A model generated the notes under the pieces. That model did no database searches. It saw only the letters and a list, made by a program, of their open reading frames with translations, and was not told the origin of the DNA. Below, in pieces: positions 62,160-64,000 of a stretch of DNA of 64,000 bases (position 1 is the stretch's first letter; each line of letters opens with the position of its first letter). This DNA is from Halarcobacter sp. (GTDB taxonomy: Bacteria; Campylobacterota; Campylobacteria; Campylobacterales; Arcobacteraceae). The stretch is taken from contig NZ_OY780939.1 of assembly GCF_963675975.1 (NCBI RefSeq), forward strand, positions 310,001 to 374,000, given 5' to 3'. A program made the translations under genes and the position numbers.

Positions 62160-63686
62160 ATGATAACAAATAAAAATAGAGATATAAATGATATCTATAA
62201 TATTCCCGTATTAAAAATCTTTTTTAAAAATAAAGTAGTTATAAGAACAGTTCAAATATTAACTCTTGCTCTTTTTATTTATGGTATTTATTTTGGATTT
62301 AAAGAACCAGAATCAGGAAATATTTTTACAAGATATTTGTTTTGGGGACTATTTTGGTCACTTTTTATGGTAGTAAGCCTTGCAACATTTGGAAGAATCT
62401 TTTGTGGTATTTGTCCCCATGGTTTTGTTGGTAAATATCTTACAAAAATTGGTTTAAACAAAGAGTTTCCAAGTTTTCTAAAAAATAGATACATAGGAAT
62501 ATCAATATTAATTATTGGTTGGTGGTTTGTATATTATACTTTTCCTGGATTTTGGAAAACTCCTGGTAATACTGCACTAATGTTTACAATCTTAACAATT
62601 CTTGCTTTTTTACTTTTTTACCTTTATAAAGATATGAATTATTGTAAGTATATTTGTCCAATTGGAACTTTAACAAAAGCATTTCATAAAGTATCTTCTA
62701 CCTTTTTAGGAACTTACAAAGAGGATTGTAAAGAGTGTAAAACTTTTGATTGTGCTAAAGCTTGTAGTTATAATCTAAAACCATTTACTTTTGTAAAAAA
62801 GAACTCAATGGAAGATTGTACTTTATGTATGGATTGCAGTGCTGCATGTGAAGGTGTTAATTTTAAAATCACTAAACCCTCAAATACTTTATTTAAAAAA
62901 TTTAAAACTGATTTAGCAGAAGTATGGACATATATACTTATTGTTGCAGCTATTCCTATTACTATGTCATTTCACCATGGATTAAACAGAACAAATATAG
63001 CTGAGCAATTTATTTGGAGCAAAACAGCAAACTTTTTTGAAAGAACTTTTAATATCACATCAATAGACACAGTTGGAATGTTTTCTTTTTTCTATGCCCT
63101 ACTTTTTTCAATATCAGTAGTTTATATTGGTATGCTTATTGCTTCAAAATTTTTAAACAATGATACTAAAAAAACCCTTGCTACTTTAGGTTATGCTTTT
63201 ATTCCAATCTTTATTATAGGTGGTTTAGCTCACTTATTACATAGTTTTTTTACCCACACCTATGCAGATATAGTAAATGGATTTTTATATGGGTTTGGAT
63301 TTGAAGAAATAAAAGTTTCAAATCTTGCTTCAAGACAAGATTCTTGGTTAAAAATATTTAATTTCTTCCCTTATTTAGCAGTTATTTGGGGATATTTAAT
63401 TTTAGCAAAAAGAATAAACTTTTTTGAAGTATCAAAAAGTAAAAAAGTTTTAGCATTTATATTTGCTTCATCTTTAATAACTTTTTATTTATGTTTAAAT
63501 TTTTATAGAGCTTATGTATTTAGTACGCATGGTGTGAAACGTGGTGGGCACAATCATAACACCTCTAAAAGTTCTAAAATGTTTCAAAATGTGCATAAAG
63601 AAAAAGCTGTAGATTTAAAAAAATATGAAGGAGAGATTAAAAATTTTAAAGAAGCTATAGAAGTTTCATTAAAAGATTTTAATTAA
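62160..63686 (+). CDS. NapH/CcoG-like membrane polyferredoxin
   Basis: The 508 residues have about eight membrane helices. Redox motifs include FCGICPHGFVG and YCKYICPIGT (the CxxxCP pattern of NapH/NosR/CcoG). Two further Cys-rich ferredoxin stretches are CKECKTFDCAKAC and CTLCMDCSAAC. The C-terminus is His-rich (RGGHNHN). It lies 9 bp after the TonB receptor and 7 bp before exbB, suggesting that it reduces the imported ligand, for example an iron complex, at the cytoplasmic membrane. That coupling is inferred. Confidence 0.85.
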   Translation: MITNKNRDINDIYNIPVLKIFFKNKVVIRTVQILTLALFIYGIYFGFKEPESGNIFTRYLFWGLFWSLFMVVSLATFGRIFCGICPHGFVGKYLTKIGLNKEFPSFLKNRYIGISILIIGWWFVYYTFPGFWKTPGNTALMFTILTILAFLLFYLYKDMNYCKYICPIGTLTKAFHKVSSTFLGTYKEDCKECKTFDCAKACSYNLKPFTFVKKNSMEDCTLCMDCSAACEGVNFKITKPSNTLFKKFKTDLAEVWTYILIVAAIPITMSFHHGLNRTNIAEQFIWSKTANFFERTFNITSIDTVGMFSFFYALLFSISVVYIGMLIASKFLNNDTKKTLATLGYAFIPIFIIGGLAHLLHSFFTHTYADIVNGFLYGFGFEEIKVSNLASRQDSWLKIFNFFPYLAVIWGYLILAKRINFFEVSKSKKVLAFIFASSLITFYLCLNFYRAYVFSTHGVKRGGHNHNTSKSSKMFQNVHKEKAVDLKKYEGEIKNFKEAIEVSLKDFN

Positions 63687-63693
63687 TAGATTA

Positions 63694-64000
63694 ATGAGTA
63701 TAGAATTAATAAGCAAATTAGCAGATTATGGTGTTATAGGATTTTTAGGTTTCTTAAGTTTTTTAAGCATTATGTTTTGGATTGAAAGAATGTGGTTTTA
63801 CAAAACAATAAAACTAAATAACTATAATTCAAAAGAGGAATTAGAAATTGCTTTAACAAATAATCTTGGCATAATCTCTACAACTGCATCAAATGCCCCT
63901 TATATAGGTTTATTAGGAACTGTATTTGGAATAATTATTACATTTTATATTATGGGAGAGAGTGGAGATATTGACGTAAAAAACATCATGACCTCTTTAG
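63694..64000 (+). CDS. exbB: ExbB/TolQ/MotA-family proton channel protein, N-terminal part (cut by window edge)
   Basis: An open frame starts at the ATG at 63694, 7 bp after the polyferredoxin gene, and runs off the window after about 102 residues. It has a first membrane helix (GVIGFLGFLSFLSIMFWIER), a basic/acidic cytoplasmic stretch, and the start of the conserved segment APYIGLLGTVFGIIITF diagnostic of ExbB/TolQ. With ExbD and TonB it would energise the receptor encoded upstream. Confidence 0.88.
   Translation, partial: MSIELISKLADYGVIGFLGFLSFLSIMFWIERMWFYKTIKLNNYNSKEELEIALTNNLGIISTTASNAPYIGLLGTVFGIIITFYIMGESGDIDVKNIMTSL

Overview
The window is low-GC DNA with tightly packed, co-directional genes. 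The Campylobacterota-style histidine kinase (HQWRQPL motif), the codon use and the gene content suggest a marine or environmental Arcobacter-like bacterium (family Arcobacteraceae). This placement is inferred from gene content only. The window opens on the first 20 codons of a transketolase gene and ends inside an exbB-like gene.

Region 1 (192-22,600, mostly minus strand) is a surface-adhesin locus. A five-gene operon reads tolC-like, lapB-like ABC transporter, hlyD-like adaptor, ankyrin/OmpA lipoprotein, WG-repeat lipoprotein. A response regulator (plus) and a cytoplasmic histidine kinase (minus) sit tail to tail next to it. Then comes a giant RTX/VWFA/VCBS adhesin gene of about 13.3 kb. Its outstanding feature is a tract of about 4.5 kb encoding roughly 748 Thr-Asp dipeptides, built from synonymously diversified hexamers and from larger duplicated blocks. 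One missing base near 12,057 splits the gene into two frames, so the RTX and secretion-signal part is out of frame with the N-terminal part.

Region 2 (22,665-35,430, minus strand) is a compact eight-gene operon that I cannot match to a described system. In transcription order it holds a second ankyrin/OmpA lipoprotein, an alpha/alpha-toroid protein, a Fic domain fused to a MurF-like ligase, a stand-alone MurF-like ligase, an exported protein with two different zinc-protease motifs, a cytoplasmic CapA/PgsA-like protein, a HisC-like aminotransferase and a LicC-like nucleotidyltransferase. An amide-linked envelope polymer or peptide modification is the best guess. This is the strongest candidate for an undescribed pathway.

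Region 3 (35,431-36,551) is a short regulatory stretch. It has a small membrane-anchored ORF whose Shine-Dalgarno sequence points at ATA instead of ATG. It also has a cyclic-di-GMP-I (GEMM-I) riboswitch with a readable SD-sequestering switch ahead of a 75-residue two-helix membrane protein.

Region 4 (36,552-41,798, plus) is a complete NAD(P)-linked bidirectional [NiFe]-hydrogenase operon, hoxEFUYHW.

Region 5 (41,771-57,217 minus, plus 57,408-59,781 plus) is an alpha-glucan and upper-glycolysis island. It contains GAPDH, phosphofructokinase, a nucleotidyltransferase-phosphomutase fusion, three GH57 enzymes, a GalT-like protein, glycogen synthase, a GT35 phosphorylase-like protein, phosphoglucomutase, a DUF4912 protein and an FBPase-like protein. 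Several members lack residues considered essential: the GT35 PLP lysine, an FBPase metal ligand and the phosphomutase active-site loops.

Region 6 (59,782-64,000, plus) is a TonB-dependent uptake operon: receptor, membrane polyferredoxin and the start of exbB. A possible structured leader and phased AT-rich direct repeats precede it. No tRNA, rRNA, CRISPR array or insertion sequence was seen, and no gene-free stretch exceeds 300 bases.
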